From contig DMQT01000220.1 of NCBI GenBank assembly GCA_003455595.1, positions 1-15,421 on the forward strand: DNA of 15,421 nt, written 5' to 3'. Origin of the DNA: Betaproteobacteria bacterium. Lineage in GTDB: Bacteria; Pseudomonadota; Gammaproteobacteria; Burkholderiales; Sulfuriferulaceae. The translations under genes were made by a program, and so were the position numbers. Below are positions 7,935 to 14,368 of this stretch, one piece after another; within the stretch, counting starts at the first letter, position 1, and every line of letters starts with the position of its first letter. The notes below the pieces were generated by a model that was not told the origin of the DNA, did no database searches, and worked only from the letters and a program-made list of their open reading frames with translations.

Positions 7935-8123
7935 TTACTTAGTCTTGCAGGTCTTGATACCGAATGGCAGGTAAGCCGGGCACCAGCCGATCAGGCCGGT
8001 AGCCAGTGGCACGACGCCAATATAGCCCCACACGCCGATTTTGCCGGTTGCGGCCAATCCGATCAAAATCAGACCCGCAATGATGCGAATCGCACGGTCA
8101 ACACTGCCAACATTTTGTGTCAT
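7935..8123 (-). CDS. DUF2892 small inner membrane protein (YgaP-like transmembrane domain)
   Basis: 62 residues. The N-terminus MTQNVGSVDRAIRI is the classic DUF2892 opening. It is followed by two short membrane helices (about 12-28 and 32-48) and a C-terminal WCPAYLPFGIKTC segment with two cysteines (W47-C48 and C59). The domain also occurs as the membrane part of YgaP next to a rhodanese domain; here it stands alone. The ATG has a very strong AGGAGGG ribosome site. The gene has its own promoter with a Crp-like site and its own terminator, so it is a single-gene unit. A truncated second copy of its promoter and start lies about 1.5 kb upstream. The family is clear; the function is not established. 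Confidence 0.92.
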   Translation of the reverse strand: MTQNVGSVDRAIRIIAGLILIGLAATGKIGVWGYIGVVPLATGLIGWCPAYLPFGIKTCKTK

Positions 8124-8199
8124 AGCGAACCCTCCTGAATTGATGAAACAAATTTATCTTAGACCATACCGGTAATTTAAGTCTGTAACGATAGTCACA
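8084..8199 (-). repeat. Direct repeat copy A (promoter and first codons of the DUF2892 gene)
   Basis: These 116 bases align without gaps to 9563-9678. Identity is high in the Crp-like site, in the -10 and leader region (about 25 of 28 bases) and in the first 14 codons (11 of 14 amino acids identical). It is low in the 19-base stretch just upstream of the -10 box. Confidence 0.8.
8156..8199 (-). promoter_or_regulatory. DUF2892 promoter with Crp/Fnr-type operator
   Basis: On the minus strand a Crp-like palindrome TGTGA-N6-TTACA (8199-8184) is followed after 22 bases by a -10-like TAAGAT (8161-8156). The palindrome centre falls about 42 bases before the expected start of transcription, the class II activator position. 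The same two blocks are conserved at 9635-9678, while the spacer between them is not. This supports function, but the regulator is not identified. Confidence 0.55.
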
Positions 8200-8296
8200 C
8201 ACTGCGGCTGAGCTGAAAATTCGCAGCATGGCTACTCACGTCAATCACCATGTATTTAGCGCATCGCTTTGATGTATTTAAATCAAGTCGCAACAC

Positions 8297-8379
8297 ACAG
8301 AGAAAACCCTCTGTAGCGCCTGGATGCCTGGAACAGGCAAAACTGGCGGCGCAGCTCCTTTTTCTGCACCGCCAGTTTT
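8297..8379 (-). terminator. Cluster of three hairpins; the largest a probable terminator after the hemolysin III gene
   Basis: Three inverted repeats lie back to back. ACAGAG/CTCTGT spans 8297-8314, and TGCCTG/CAGGCA with a three-base loop spans 8325-8339. The large stem of AAAACTGGCGG with CCGCCAGTTTT, extended inside by GCAG/CTGC, spans 8339-8379. The large stem is flanked by A and T runs and could terminate in both directions. It lies about 100 bases past the hemolysin III stop. Three stems in a row are more than a simple terminator needs, so an RNA element or intergenic repeat is also possible. Confidence 0.65.
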
Positions 8380-8477
8380 TACTGATAAATCCGGGGGAGC
8401 CGGCGGGGGTAGTCTGAGCGCGTAGCGTGAGTTCAGCGGCCCACCACGAAGCGGAAGGTCCGGCTGAAAGGGTCATG

Positions 8478-9134
8478 TTAGGCCGCATACCAGAGCACTG
8501 CGAAGTAATGGCATGTAGTGCCTGCCATTACAAACAAATGCCAGATGAAATGACCATATCGGAGACGCGAATCAGCCGCGAAGAATGCCACGCCTGCCGT
8601 GTAAGCCACACCTCCTGCAACCAGCCATAGCAGACCGGATGCGGGTACGCGGTCAGACAACGGATTGACAGCGATCAGAATGAGCCACCCCATGAGCAGA
8701 TAAAGGCCAGTGGAGACGATAGGATGTGACATCCTGTCAAACGCCTTCAGCGCCACCCCGGTTACGGCAAGCCCCCAGACGAGCCCAAAGAGCGTCCAGC
8801 CCCACACGCCACGAAGTACCCCAAGCGTGAACGGCGTGTATGTGCCCGCGATAAGAAGAAAGATCGCGGAATGCTCGACGACCCGAAAAACGCTCTTGGC
8901 CTTGCTCATTGGTAACGCGTGATAGAGCGTAGAGGCAAGGTAAAGAAGTACCATGGTCGCGGCGAAGACACTCGTGCCGACAATGAATATACCGTCCCCG
9001 TGCCGTGCTGCATGCAAGATGAGAAACGACGTTCCGACGAGTGCGGCGACCAGCCCTACACCGTGGCTAATGCTGTTCGCGATTTCTTCCGCTTGCGATT
9101 GCTCACGCTTGGGGGCCACAGGCAATATGCGCAC
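8478..9134 (-). CDS. Hemolysin III family (PAQR-like) membrane protein
   Basis: 218 residues from a GTG start, with about seven membrane helices. Family motifs are ANSISHGVGL (conserved histidine near residue 24), YLASTLYHAL (S68 and H72), EHSAIFLLIAGTYTPF (about 87-102) and a C-terminal HFIWHLFVMAGTTCH (H195, H199 and H209). The serine/histidine set matches the metal-binding site of the PAQR/hemolysin III superfamily, whose members include predicted membrane hydrolases; the hemolysin name is historical. The GTG at 9134 is preferred because AAGGG lies seven bases upstream. A TTG at 9149 would add five residues, and an in-frame stop sits just before it. The gene stands 123 bases after DUF3185 and may share its transcript. 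Physiological role is unknown. Confidence 0.9.
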   Translation of the reverse strand: MRILPVAPKREQSQAEEIANSISHGVGLVAALVGTSFLILHAARHGDGIFIVGTSVFAATMVLLYLASTLYHALPMSKAKSVFRVVEHSAIFLLIAGTYTPFTLGVLRGVWGWTLFGLVWGLAVTGVALKAFDRMSHPIVSTGLYLLMGWLILIAVNPLSDRVPASGLLWLVAGGVAYTAGVAFFAADSRLRYGHFIWHLFVMAGTTCHYFAVLWYAA

Positions 9135-9257
9135 GCCCGTTCCCTTCAAGGTTTACCGTTTGACATGAGCGACCCGCGCAGGCCTGAAAGAGTCCGCCCG
9201 ATAGAAGGTTTAGGCGGCCGGCAACCAAGGATGCGCAACCCGGAACACGTCTGGAAC

Positions 9258-9479
9258 TTACTCCTTCTTGCCGCCAAGCACCAGGAGAAGGCCACCGGCA
9301 ACAATGGCACCTACACCTGCCCAAATAGGGACGTTGACCGTCTCCTTTTCCTTCACGGAAAGTTCGATCGGGCCAAGTTTGACTGCCGTGGTGTCCTTGG
9401 TATAGCTGAAGCCGCCGTAAATCAGCCCAAGCACGCCGGCAGCGATCAGAGCAATTGCAACGATCTTTATACTGTTCAT
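9258..9479 (-). CDS. DUF3185 small membrane protein
   Basis: 73 residues with a membrane helix at each end: KIVAIALIAAGVLGLIYGGF (5-24) and WAGVGAIVAGGLLLVLGG (53-70). They flank a short charged loop (SYTKDTTAVKLGPIELSVKEKET), and the protein ends GGKKE. This layout fits the DUF3185 family. The ATG has a GGGGAGAAG ribosome site. No separate promoter is evident just upstream; the nearest promoter-like sequence belongs to the duplicated DUF2892 start region at 9563-9678, so this gene may have been placed under that control. Function is unknown. Confidence 0.8.
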   Translation of the reverse strand: MNSIKIVAIALIAAGVLGLIYGGFSYTKDTTAVKLGPIELSVKEKETVNVPIWAGVGAIVAGGLLLVLGGKKE

Positions 9480-9515
9480 CTTATCTTCTCCCCTTAAACA
9501 TAAAAAACAACCTCA

Positions 9516-9602
9516 TCACATAGGATAACCGTGATTTGCCGCATTGTGCGAAGTGGCAAAGATACGAATCGCACGGTCTACACCACCAACACTTTGCGAC
9601 AT
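9516..9602 (-). pseudogene. Truncated DUF2892 gene remnant
   Basis: A 28-codon frame begins MSQSVGGVDRAIRI, matching 11 of the first 14 residues of the intact DUF2892 protein at 7935-8123. It then departs abruptly (FATSHNAANHGYPM) and stops, so the membrane helices are missing. The strong ribosome site of the intact gene (AGGAGGG) is degraded to AGGCGTA here. The upstream promoter blocks are still well kept. It could now serve only as a leader for the DUF3185 gene 36 bases further on, or be a decaying duplicate. Confidence 0.75.
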
Positions 9603-9678
9603 GGTGAATACGCCTGAGTTGATGAAACAAATTCATCCTAGATCCGCTCCGCACAGTGCGTATGTAACGCTATTCACA
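9563..9678 (-). repeat. Direct repeat copy B (duplicated DUF2892 promoter and start)
   Basis: The ungapped partner of 8084-8199, in the same orientation and about 1.48 kb away. It contains the Crp-like site, the -10 region, the leader and 13 codons of the truncated DUF2892 remnant. The two copies flank the hemolysin III and DUF3185 genes. Confidence 0.8.
9635..9678 (-). promoter_or_regulatory. Promoter with Crp/Fnr-type operator upstream of the DUF2892 remnant and DUF3185
   Basis: On the minus strand TGTGA-N6-TTACA (9678-9663) is followed after 22 bases by TAGGAT (9640-9635), the same geometry as at 8156-8199. The conserved activator-like position suggests a working promoter that would transcribe the remnant and then DUF3185, and perhaps hemolysin III. 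Confidence 0.5.
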
Positions 9679-9708
9679 CCACGCTGGCGACAAACAATAT
9701 TCCATTTT

Positions 9709-10449
9709 CTAAGACAAGAAACGGAAGGCTCCGTAAGCCAGACCGGCAAATACCGCCAGGCCAGCAGCCACAATTACATAGGCGCCGCGGGTCAACGCGC
9801 GCACTGTTTCTTTAATGGCTGTGCGGTCATTCACGTTGGGAAATTGTGTATCCGGCACCGGCATACCCAAAAAATCACAAAGTGGCTTCCAGCCCTGGTC
9901 GGCGGAGAACACAAGAAGCCGGTCCGCCGGGACCGCAGCCTTCACCTCCGTGACGTGCTGATGATAATGCGCGATGGCCTTGTCGCGATCATTCATAGTG
10001 CCTTTGTGCGAGCGCTGCCAGATCAGCTTGCGGGACATGTCGCCAAATTTGCGCCCAAAAGGCGTGGCAAATTCCAGCACCTTGAATTCCCACATGGTCT
10101 CGGTGAAATAGATTGTATCCATGGTGCTTTCATACCAGGCTTCAGCGCCACGCGGATGAACCGTCAACACAACCTTGGCATCGGGGTAGGCGGCCAACAG
10201 TTCGCGCCATACACAACACGCCGGATTGTCCACTGCCGCAGTGTATTTTGAAAACACCTGAGTCCAGTCATGCTGCGCGCCGGGCTCCCCGTTTGCCACC
10301 TTGCGCCAGAAATCCAGATGCGATTTGTTTTCCCTGTTCTCCAACACTTCGAACATGTGATAGCAGGGAAAGCCCAGTTGCTGGAGCGCCGTATAAATGG
10401 ACAACGTGCCGGTACGCCCAAAGCCCGCGCCAATAATTTTAAGAGCCAT
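9709..10449 (-). CDS. Sulfotransferase-family protein with C-terminal membrane anchor
   Basis: 246 residues. The N-terminus IIGAGFGRTGTLSIYTALQQ (5-24) is the phosphosulfate-binding loop of the Sulfotransfer_4-like family (GFGRTGT at 9-15), followed by GFPCYHMFEV. The second cofactor region appears as KVVLTVHPRGAEAWYES (92-108). Later motifs are GWKPLCDFLGMPVP (186-199) and FPNVNDR (203-209), also typical. A single C-terminal transmembrane helix (about 222-243, GAYVIVAAGLAVFAGLAYGAF) would tether the enzyme to the inner membrane with the catalytic domain in the cytoplasm. The ATG has a GGGAGG ribosome site. Sulfotransferases use PAPS to sulfate alcohols or amines; no substrate can be named. 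It stands alone between the broken Crp/Fnr gene and DUF3185. Confidence 0.85.
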   Translation of the reverse strand: MALKIIGAGFGRTGTLSIYTALQQLGFPCYHMFEVLENRENKSHLDFWRKVANGEPGAQHDWTQVFSKYTAAVDNPACCVWRELLAAYPDAKVVLTVHPRGAEAWYESTMDTIYFTETMWEFKVLEFATPFGRKFGDMSRKLIWQRSHKGTMNDRDKAIAHYHQHVTEVKAAVPADRLLVFSADQGWKPLCDFLGMPVPDTQFPNVNDRTAIKETVRALTRGAYVIVAAGLAVFAGLAYGAFRFLS

Positions 10450-10511
10450 GGTTCTGCCTCCCTAATTAATTTAGTAAAACTGCATCACGAAGCTGTAGAG
10501 AATCTACTTGA

Positions 10512-10549
10512 GGGGTCATGAAAATCGGTTTTCGGGGGTCACTTGACCC
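10512..10549. repeat. Cluster of short repeats, possibly a remnant of an insertion-sequence end
   Basis: The element GGGGTCA occurs twice as a direct repeat (10512-10518 and 10535-10541). GAAAA-TCGG-TTTTC (10520-10533) is a perfect inverted repeat, and GGGTCA-CT-TGACCC (10536-10549) is another. Such clustered motifs resemble terminal regions of some IS21-like elements (recollection, not verified), but they could equally be operators upstream of the sulfotransferase gene. No transposase is present. Confidence 0.35.
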
Positions 10550-10596
10550 TTCCCCAGTCCACGATCGTTGAATACTGCGCATTTTGAGTATGTATT

Positions 10597-11248
10597 TCAC
10601 CGTCCCTCACTAATCCGCCGCAAGCCCGCCGGGTCAAGTATCTCCACCTGTTCACGCGCCAACGCCACCAACCCCTGCACTTCAAAGCCTTTCAGCAAGC
10701 GCGATACCATTTCACGCACGCTGCCCAGCTCATTAGCCAGCTGCGCATGGGTAGTGTGCACCAGAACATCCATGCCCAAGCAAAGCCGCCGCCAGACGCG
10801 CGTCGAGGCGGTGGAACGCGACTTCTTGGACGCGCTGCATCAGATCGCCGATACGGTCAGCAAACAAAGCCAGCACGTAATCGCGAAACGCCGGATACGC
10901 CAGCCAGTCGGAAAAAGCATGCGCGGGCAAAACCAGGATTTGCGTAGGCGCATCGGTCACACCGCGTGCGTTATACGTCACGCTGGACACCAGACAGCCT
11001 GAGGTGACGATGCAGCTCTCGCCCGGCAACACCCGATACAAGGGCATTTCTCGGCCATTTTCGGCTTGTTTGTAGACGCGGATTGCGCCGCTCAGTACCA
11101 GCGGGAAGCCCTGACACGGCTGGCCTTCGGTAAACAGCAGATAACGTGCTGGCAGGTCAACCGGCGCGATGCCATCGAGCACCGTCGCGGCATCGGGCAC
11201 GCCGCCCAGCACCGGGTACAGCGTCAGCAGGGCATCTGGCAGACTCAT
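10597..11248 (-). pseudogene. Crp/Fnr-family transcriptional regulator, frameshifted
   Basis: Two frames together make a normal-length regulator of about 216 residues. The first (ATG at 11248) encodes the cyclic-nucleotide-type sensor domain, with LFTEGQPCQGFPLVLSGAIR (38-57) and LPGESCIVTSGCL (74-86), followed by the dimerisation helix to RLDARLAAALLG (158). It then runs off into a stop at about 10733. The second frame resumes with the winged helix-turn-helix: THAQLANELGSVREMVSRLL, then LVALAREQVEILDPAGL, ending at 10597. Removing one base in the GGG run at 10775-10777 would join them cleanly. The start overlaps the pdxJ stop by 4 bases. The truncated product would lack DNA binding. A sequencing error is possible, because both halves look well conserved. 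The GESC/GCL cysteines are kept; whether they bind a cofactor is unknown. Confidence 0.8.
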
Positions 11249-11982
11249 GGGCGATAGCCGTGGGCGGCGTCGAGCATCAGCCGTTTCATTTCGCGCACAG
11301 CCGGTTCCCAGCCGACGAACAGCGCGTGTGCGACGATGGCGTGGCCGATGTTAAGTTCGGCAATGCCGGGGATGGCGGCGATGTCCTGCACGTTGTGGTA
11401 GTGCAAACCGTGGCCGGCGTTGACCTGCAGGCCGATTTTATTGCCATATTCAACGGCGCGCACGATACGCGCCAGCTCGGCGGCCTGTTCGGTGCGATGG
11501 ATAGCGTCGGCAAAGCGACCGGTGTGGATTTCGATGACCGGGGCGTTGCACGCGCGCGCGGCATCGAGCTGGCGTTCGTCGGCGTCGATGAACAACGACA
11601 CGCGGATGCCCGCGTCGGCCAGCACGTCGCACGCACGCTTGACCTTGTCGATCTGTCCGGCCACGTCCAGCCCGCCTTCGGTCGTCAGCTCCTCGCGCCG
11701 CTCCGGCACCAGGCAGGCATCCTGCGGCTTGACGCGGCAGGCGATGCCGAGCATTTCGTCGGTAACCGCCATTTCCAGGTTCATACGCGTGGTCAGCACG
11801 CGGCTCAGGCTGTCGACGTCGTGGTCCTGGATGTGACGGCGGTCTTCGCGCAGATGCAGGGTAATCGCGTCGGCACCGGCCGATTCAGCGGCGAGTGCGG
11901 CCTGCACCGGGCTGGGGTAGCGCGTGCCGCGCGCCTGACGGATGGTGACGATATGGTCAATGTTGACGCCGAGCTGGATCAT
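11245..11982 (-). CDS. pdxJ: Pyridoxine 5'-phosphate synthase
   Basis: 245 residues, full length (about 243 in E. coli). It condenses 1-deoxyxylulose 5-phosphate with 3-amino-2-oxopropyl phosphate to form pyridoxine 5'-phosphate, the last ring-forming step of the DXP-dependent vitamin B6 pathway. It is a cytosolic TIM-barrel enzyme. Motifs are [14 protein letters not shown] (5-18), [12 protein letters not shown] (40-51, H43), NLEMA (68-72, E70), [18 protein letters not shown] (90-107) and [12 protein letters not shown] (187-198, H191). H43, E70 and H191 correspond to the known catalytic residues. The ATG overlaps the recO stop (ATGA), the usual recO-pdxJ arrangement in beta- and gammaproteobacteria. 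Downstream it overlaps the Crp/Fnr gene, where acpS is more often found. Confidence 0.97.
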   Translation of the reverse strand: MIQLGVNIDHIVTIRQARGTRYPSPVQAALAAESAGADAITLHLREDRRHIQDHDVDSLSRVLTTRMNLEMAVTDEMLGIACRVKPQDACLVPERREELTTEGGLDVAGQIDKVKRACDVLADAGIRVSLFIDADERQLDAARACNAPVIEIHTGRFADAIHRTEQAAELARIVRAVEYGNKIGLQVNAGHGLHYHNVQDIAAIPGIAELNIGHAIVAHALFVGWEPAVREMKRLMLDAAHGYRP

Positions 11983-12740
11983 AGCTGTTGTAAATCCTTC
12001 AAAAGTTCGCGCGCGTGCAGGGTCTGCCCGCCCAGATGGTGGTTGATGATGAGGCGCATAAGCTGCTTGCTTTGCGTCAGCGTGGTCGGGTCGCGGTAGT
12101 CGTCGGCGGCCAGGTCGAGCAGGGTCTTGCCACGTATCGCCATGGCGGGCTGCATACCGGCGAGTTTTTGAGGCAATGCACCGCGCTCCAGCACGTACAC
12201 ATACTCCCGTTCGGCTTCGATTGCCGTGCCGCTGTCGGCCTCGTGTTCAAATGGCTGGGCGTAACCCAGTTCGGCCAGCAGGCGCTTTTCAAAGCGGCGC
12301 AGGATGGCAGCAAACCCGGCTGGGGTGACCGCCGGTACAGCCAACGCCTGCAACGCCGCCTGATAATCAACAAACAGATTTTCATGCGGGTCTTCACGCG
12401 CCAGCAGCTTGAGCATGAGCTCGTTGATATAAAAGCCGCACAACAGCCCCATGCCTTGCGGCAACGCCAGCCCGCCCTGCCATTCAGCGCGGTGCAGGGT
12501 GCGCAATTCGCCCTTGCCCGCCCATGACAGCAACAACGGCGTGAACGCCTGCACCAGCCCGCGTAGCTGCGACCGCGGCCGCCGCGCACCGCGCGCCACC
12601 AGGGCCACCCGGCCATGCGCGCGGGTCCAGGTCTCGACGATCAGGCTGGTTTCGCGGAACGGATAGCTGTGCAGCACAAAGCCAGCCGCGTTATCAACGC
12701 GGCTGCGTTCGGGGGCGAGATTGCCGGAACGTGCGTTCAT
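11979..12740 (-). CDS. recO: DNA repair protein RecO
   Basis: 253 residues. RecO works with RecR (and RecF) to load RecA onto SSB-coated single-stranded DNA in gap repair, and anneals complementary strands. The N-terminal OB-fold region shows [19 protein letters not shown] (20-38) and [19 protein letters not shown] (43-61). The central helical part has [25 protein letters not shown] (about 98-122) and the C-terminus [19 protein letters not shown], both typical. The ATG at 12740 lies 17 bases after era. The first 18 residues are a short non-conserved extension, so an internal start is possible but has no better ribosome site. It is coupled to pdxJ by a 4-base overlap. Confidence 0.95.
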   Translation of the reverse strand: MNARSGNLAPERSRVDNAAGFVLHSYPFRETSLIVETWTRAHGRVALVARGARRPRSQLRGLVQAFTPLLLSWAGKGELRTLHRAEWQGGLALPQGMGLLCGFYINELMLKLLAREDPHENLFVDYQAALQALAVPAVTPAGFAAILRRFEKRLLAELGYAQPFEHEADSGTAIEAEREYVYVLERGALPQKLAGMQPAMAIRGKTLLDLAADDYRDPTTLTQSKQLMRLIINHHLGGQTLHARELLKDLQQL

Positions 12741-12757
12741 GCGCTGGCTTTCAGCGT

Positions 12758-13654
12758 TCAGTCGTAACCCAGCTGCTTCAGCATACGCTCGCTGTCAGCC
12801 CAGCCACCTTTGACCTTGACCCACAGCTCAAGATAGACCTTGCCGCCGAACAGCTTTTCCATGTCGTGCCGGGCAGCGGTGCCGATTTCCTTGAGCTTGC
12901 CGCCTTCGTGACCGATCAGGATAGCCTTCTGGTTCTCTCTATCCACCAGAATGCCAGCGAAGATGCGACGCATCTCGCCTTCCTGTTCGTACTTTTCAAT
13001 AATCACGCTGGCGGAATACGGCACTTCTTCGCCCGACAAACGGAACACCTTTTCGCGCACAATTTCAGCGGCGAGGAAGCGCTCACTCTTGTCGGTAATG
13101 TCGTCCTCGTCAAACATCGCCATGCCCACCGGCAGATGTTTGCGGATCTCGCCCAGCAAGGCCGAAACGTTATCCCCGCTCTGTGCCGACAACGGCACCA
13201 CAGCGGCAAACGGGAAAATCTCGCTCATTTTGGCGATGAACGGCAACAGGCTGTCTTTCTGCTTGATCAGATCGAGCTTGTTGAGCACCAGGATCACCGG
13301 CATGTCGGTCGGCAGCAATGCCACCACCTCGCGGTCGCGCGCGTCGAAATGCGTGCCTTCGAGCACGAACAACACCACGTCGGTAGAACGCAGCGCGTCC
13401 ACCACGGTCTTGTTCATGCTGCGGTTGAGCGCGTTGCTGTATTTGGTCTGGAACCCGGGCGTATCGACAAACACGAACTGCGCGTCTTCGGTGGTGTGGA
13501 TGCCGTGAATGCGGTGGCGCGTGGTTTGCGCCTTGCGCGAGGTGATGCTCACCTTGGCGCCGACAATGTGGTTGGTGAGTGTGGATTTACCCACGTTGGG
13601 GCGGCCAACGATGGCGATATAGCCGGTACGGAAATCGGATGCGGGGGCGGTCAT
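12758..13654 (-). CDS. era: GTPase Era
   Basis: 298 residues from ATG 13654 ([17 protein letters not shown]). Era binds 16S rRNA near its 3' end and helps 30S subunit maturation at the inner membrane. GTPase motifs are GRPNVGKS (17-24), the switch segment KAQTTRH, DTPGF (64-68), NKLDLI (125-130) and PLSAQSG. The C-terminal KH domain carries [11 protein letters not shown] (248-258). A TTG at 13705, directly after the rnc stop, would add 17 unconserved residues; the ATG fits the family's usual start better. Its place between rnc and recO is the standard arrangement, linking two rRNA maturation factors. Confidence 0.97.
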   Translation of the reverse strand: MTAPASDFRTGYIAIVGRPNVGKSTLTNHIVGAKVSITSRKAQTTRHRIHGIHTTEDAQFVFVDTPGFQTKYSNALNRSMNKTVVDALRSTDVVLFVLEGTHFDARDREVVALLPTDMPVILVLNKLDLIKQKDSLLPFIAKMSEIFPFAAVVPLSAQSGDNVSALLGEIRKHLPVGMAMFDEDDITDKSERFLAAEIVREKVFRLSGEEVPYSASVIIEKYEQEGEMRRIFAGILVDRENQKAILIGHEGGKLKEIGTAARHDMEKLFGGKVYLELWVKVKGGWADSERMLKQLGYD

Positions 13655-13705
13655 GGCGAGTCTTTCAGAAAAAGGAGCGGCGCTGGATAGCCACAGCGGT
13701 GGCAA

Positions 13706-14368
13706 TCAGCCGTTCATGGCATTGTAGGCTTGCTGCGCTGCATTTTGTTCGGCAGCGCGGCGACTGTTGGCTTCGCCCTGGGTGCGGATATTCAACGCTG
13801 CAATCACGCAGTCGATGCGAAACGTCTGCGCGTGCGCATCGCCAGTGGTGCCGACCAGCACGTAGTCCGGCAGCGGCAGACGCCGGCTTTGCAGCGCTTC
13901 CTGCAACAGCGTCTTGGCGTCCTTGGCGGACAGATTGGGGTCGATATTGGCAATATGCGGCGCGTACAAGGCATGGATCACGCGCGCGGCCTCGGTAAAG
14001 CCGGCGTCCAGCAACAGCGCGCCGAACAGCGATTCAAGTGCGTCGGCCAGTATTGAAGGCCGCTGCCGCCCGCCGCTTTTCACCTCACCGTCGCCTAACC
14101 GCAAATGCTCGCCGAGATGCAGCGTGACGGCAATCTCAAACAGCGCCTGCTGGCGCACCAGATTGGCGCGCAGGCGCGACAATGCGCCTTCGGGTAAATC
14201 TGGAAAATGTTGGTAGAGCAGCTGCGCGACGGCGCAGTTCAGCACGCTGTCACCGAGGAACTCCAGACGCTCGTTGTGCGGCGTGCCGAAGCTGCGGTGG
14301 GTCAGCGCCTGTTGCAGGTGGCGCGGGTCACGAAAGCTATAACCCAGCGCCCGTTCGATGGCTTTCAA
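13706..14368 (-). CDS. rnc: Ribonuclease III
   Basis: 220 residues. It cleaves double-stranded RNA, including the rRNA precursor and some mRNA leaders. The signature NERLEFLGDSVLN spans 32-44 with E36 and D40, and the second acidic pair is in ILADALESLFGALLLD (D109, E112). The double-stranded RNA-binding domain occupies about 150-218 (DAKTLLQEALQSRRLPLPDY through SRRAAEQNAAQQAYNAM). The start appears to be a TTG immediately adjacent to the TAA stop of the DUF4845 gene (14369-14371). No ATG or GTG near the conserved N-terminus (IERALGYSFRDP) is available. Low-efficiency initiation suggests translational coupling, in keeping with the known tight control of rnc. It is followed directly by era. 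Confidence 0.96.
   Translation of the reverse strand: MKAIERALGYSFRDPRHLQQALTHRSFGTPHNERLEFLGDSVLNCAVAQLLYQHFPDLPEGALSRLRANLVRQQALFEIAVTLHLGEHLRLGDGEVKSGGRQRPSILADALESLFGALLLDAGFTEAARVIHALYAPHIANIDPNLSAKDAKTLLQEALQSRRLPLPDYVLVGTTGDAHAQTFRIDCVIAALNIRTQGEANSRRAAEQNAAQQAYNAMNG

Larger units (their letters stand above)
8124..8477. other. 354-base intergenic region between hemolysin III and DUF2892 genes
   Basis: No convincing gene lies here. From right to left it holds the end region of the hemolysin III transcript with three consecutive hairpins (8297-8379), then an AT-rich stretch with a nine-base direct repeat ATGTATTTA (8250-8258 and 8272-8280) and an inverted repeat TTGAT-N8-ATCAA (8269-8286). 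The Crp-like promoter and leader of the DUF2892 gene follow. A 97-codon open frame spanning 8195-8488 has no ribosome site or family resemblance and is not accepted. Confidence 0.6.

Noticed and set aside
8269..8286. A possible Fnr site (TTGAT and ATCAA arms).
   Set aside because: The spacer is 8 bases rather than the 4 required for Fnr, so it is reported only as an inverted repeat.
8195..8488. A 97-codon minus-strand frame between hemolysin III and DUF2892.
   Set aside because: It runs through three hairpins and the Crp-like promoter, lacks a ribosome site and resembles no family known to me.
11146..12099. A 317-codon open frame on the plus strand opposite pdxJ.
   Set aside because: It is the antisense shadow of pdxJ and the Crp/Fnr gene; the minus-strand protein has clear enzyme motifs, and the plus frame has no recognisable domain.
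12731..13690. A 319-codon open frame on the plus strand opposite era.
   Set aside because: It exactly shadows era, whose GTPase and KH motifs are unmistakable; long antisense frames are common in GC-rich codon usage.
13655..13705. A 17-residue N-terminal extension of Era from a TTG at 13705.
   Set aside because: The extension is not typical of Era, and the ATG at 13654 starts directly before the conserved [15 protein letters not shown] region.
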